DNA of 5,891 nt from JBHHWH01 sp046756405 (lineage in GTDB: Bacteria > Actinomycetota > Acidimicrobiia > Spongiisociales > ZC4RG35), in contig JBHHWH010000110.1 of the NCBI GenBank assembly GCA_046756405.1, forward strand, positions 1 to 5,891. Direction: 5' to 3'. How positions within the stretch are numbered: position 1 is the first letter of the stretch; each line of letters starts with the position of its first letter. Both the position numbers and the translations under genes were made by a program. The notes under the pieces were generated by a model that was not told the DNA's origin, did not search any database, and saw only the letters and a program-made list of their open reading frames with translations. Positions 5,750-5,891 of this stretch are shown in pieces.

Positions 5750-5891
5750 TCGGCGGCTGTCACGTTTGCATCGACCATGAGACCCCAAGTCTTACGTCCG
5801 ACAATGCCGTCGTCCGCTACGGAGTTGCAATTCTGGAATAGCTTGACCGCACTTCGTGTGGTTGGTCCCCAGAGACAGTCCAGGTTCGTCG
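5737..5891 (-). CDS. Peptidoglycan-binding-domain protein, C-terminal fragment (start beyond the right edge)
   Basis: A minus-strand frame open from the right edge ends at TAA (5739-5737) and gives the last 50 residues of a protein. They match the second half of a PG_binding_1 domain: LD at 3-4, WGPTT (7-11), AVKLFQ (14-19), DGIVG (27-31) and TW (34-35), in the spacing usual for the family. Three cysteines (5, 21, 48) suggest a disulfide-bonded, exported protein. Such domains bind cell-wall peptidoglycan and are often attached to amidases, peptidases or transpeptidases; any such part lies outside the window. The domain closes the protein, followed only by a short tail ending in ECFP. The stop lies inside or just before the start region of the lipoprotein gene, so the two are probably one operon with coupled translation. 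Confidence 0.8.
   Translation of the reverse strand, partial: TNLDCLWGPTTRSAVKLFQNCNSVADDGIVGRKTWGLMVDANVTAAECFP

Noticed and set aside
5485..5841. Plus-strand frames at the right end (5008-5841)
   Set aside because: They run antisense to the lipoprotein and the peptidoglycan-binding domain, both of which have recognisable signals; the plus-strand products have none.

Overview
This is a high-GC bacterial window. The left part (about 1-4340) is a dense plus-strand run of genes. The right part (4690-5891) is a minus-strand pair of cell-envelope genes, and the two groups meet tail to tail. Several traits suggest an actinobacterium (Actinomycetota or a close relative): high GC with heavy use of G/C-ending codons, a TANNNT -10 box eight bases before an ATG (leaderless style), few Shine-Dalgarno sites, and a cysteine-containing peptidoglycan-binding domain of the secreted type. 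The placement is inference; no rRNA or other marker gene is present.

Left part. The window opens inside a FadR-type GntR regulator (wing of the HTH plus the whole FCD ligand domain). Twenty bases later come two half-transporters joined by an ATGA stop/start overlap. Each carries six membrane helices fused to an ABC ATPase domain. The second is clearly CydC-like and the first resembles CydD, so the pair is best read as a heterodimeric CydDC-type exporter. That family is known for thiol (cysteine/glutathione) export, and haem-related transport has also been proposed. No cytochrome bd genes are in view, so the substrate here is open. A small three-helix membrane protein of unknown function follows after 44 bases, with a candidate leaderless promoter of its own and a hairpin behind it.

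Middle. The 353-base convergent gap (4338-4690) holds no gene I can support. It has a weak terminator-like hairpin at its left end, a strong palindrome (4563-4589) and a second hairpin behind the minus-strand gene at its right end.

Right part. The minus strand carries the C-terminal end of a peptidoglycan-binding-domain protein that enters from the right edge; it has no start codon inside the window. It overlaps or abuts a lipoprotein gene with a lipobox and a probable beta-propeller body. These two look co-transcribed and would act outside the membrane at the cell wall. Base composition is visibly less GC-rich here than in the transporter genes (sampled rows: 33/60 G+C at 5281-5340 against 40/60 at 2041-2100).

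I see no CRISPR array, intact transposase, tRNA, rRNA or defence system. The most useful second looks are the asymmetric ATPase domains of the exporter, the exporter's link to a GntR regulator without cydAB, the edge-truncated peptidoglycan-binding gene, and the palindrome in the convergent gap.
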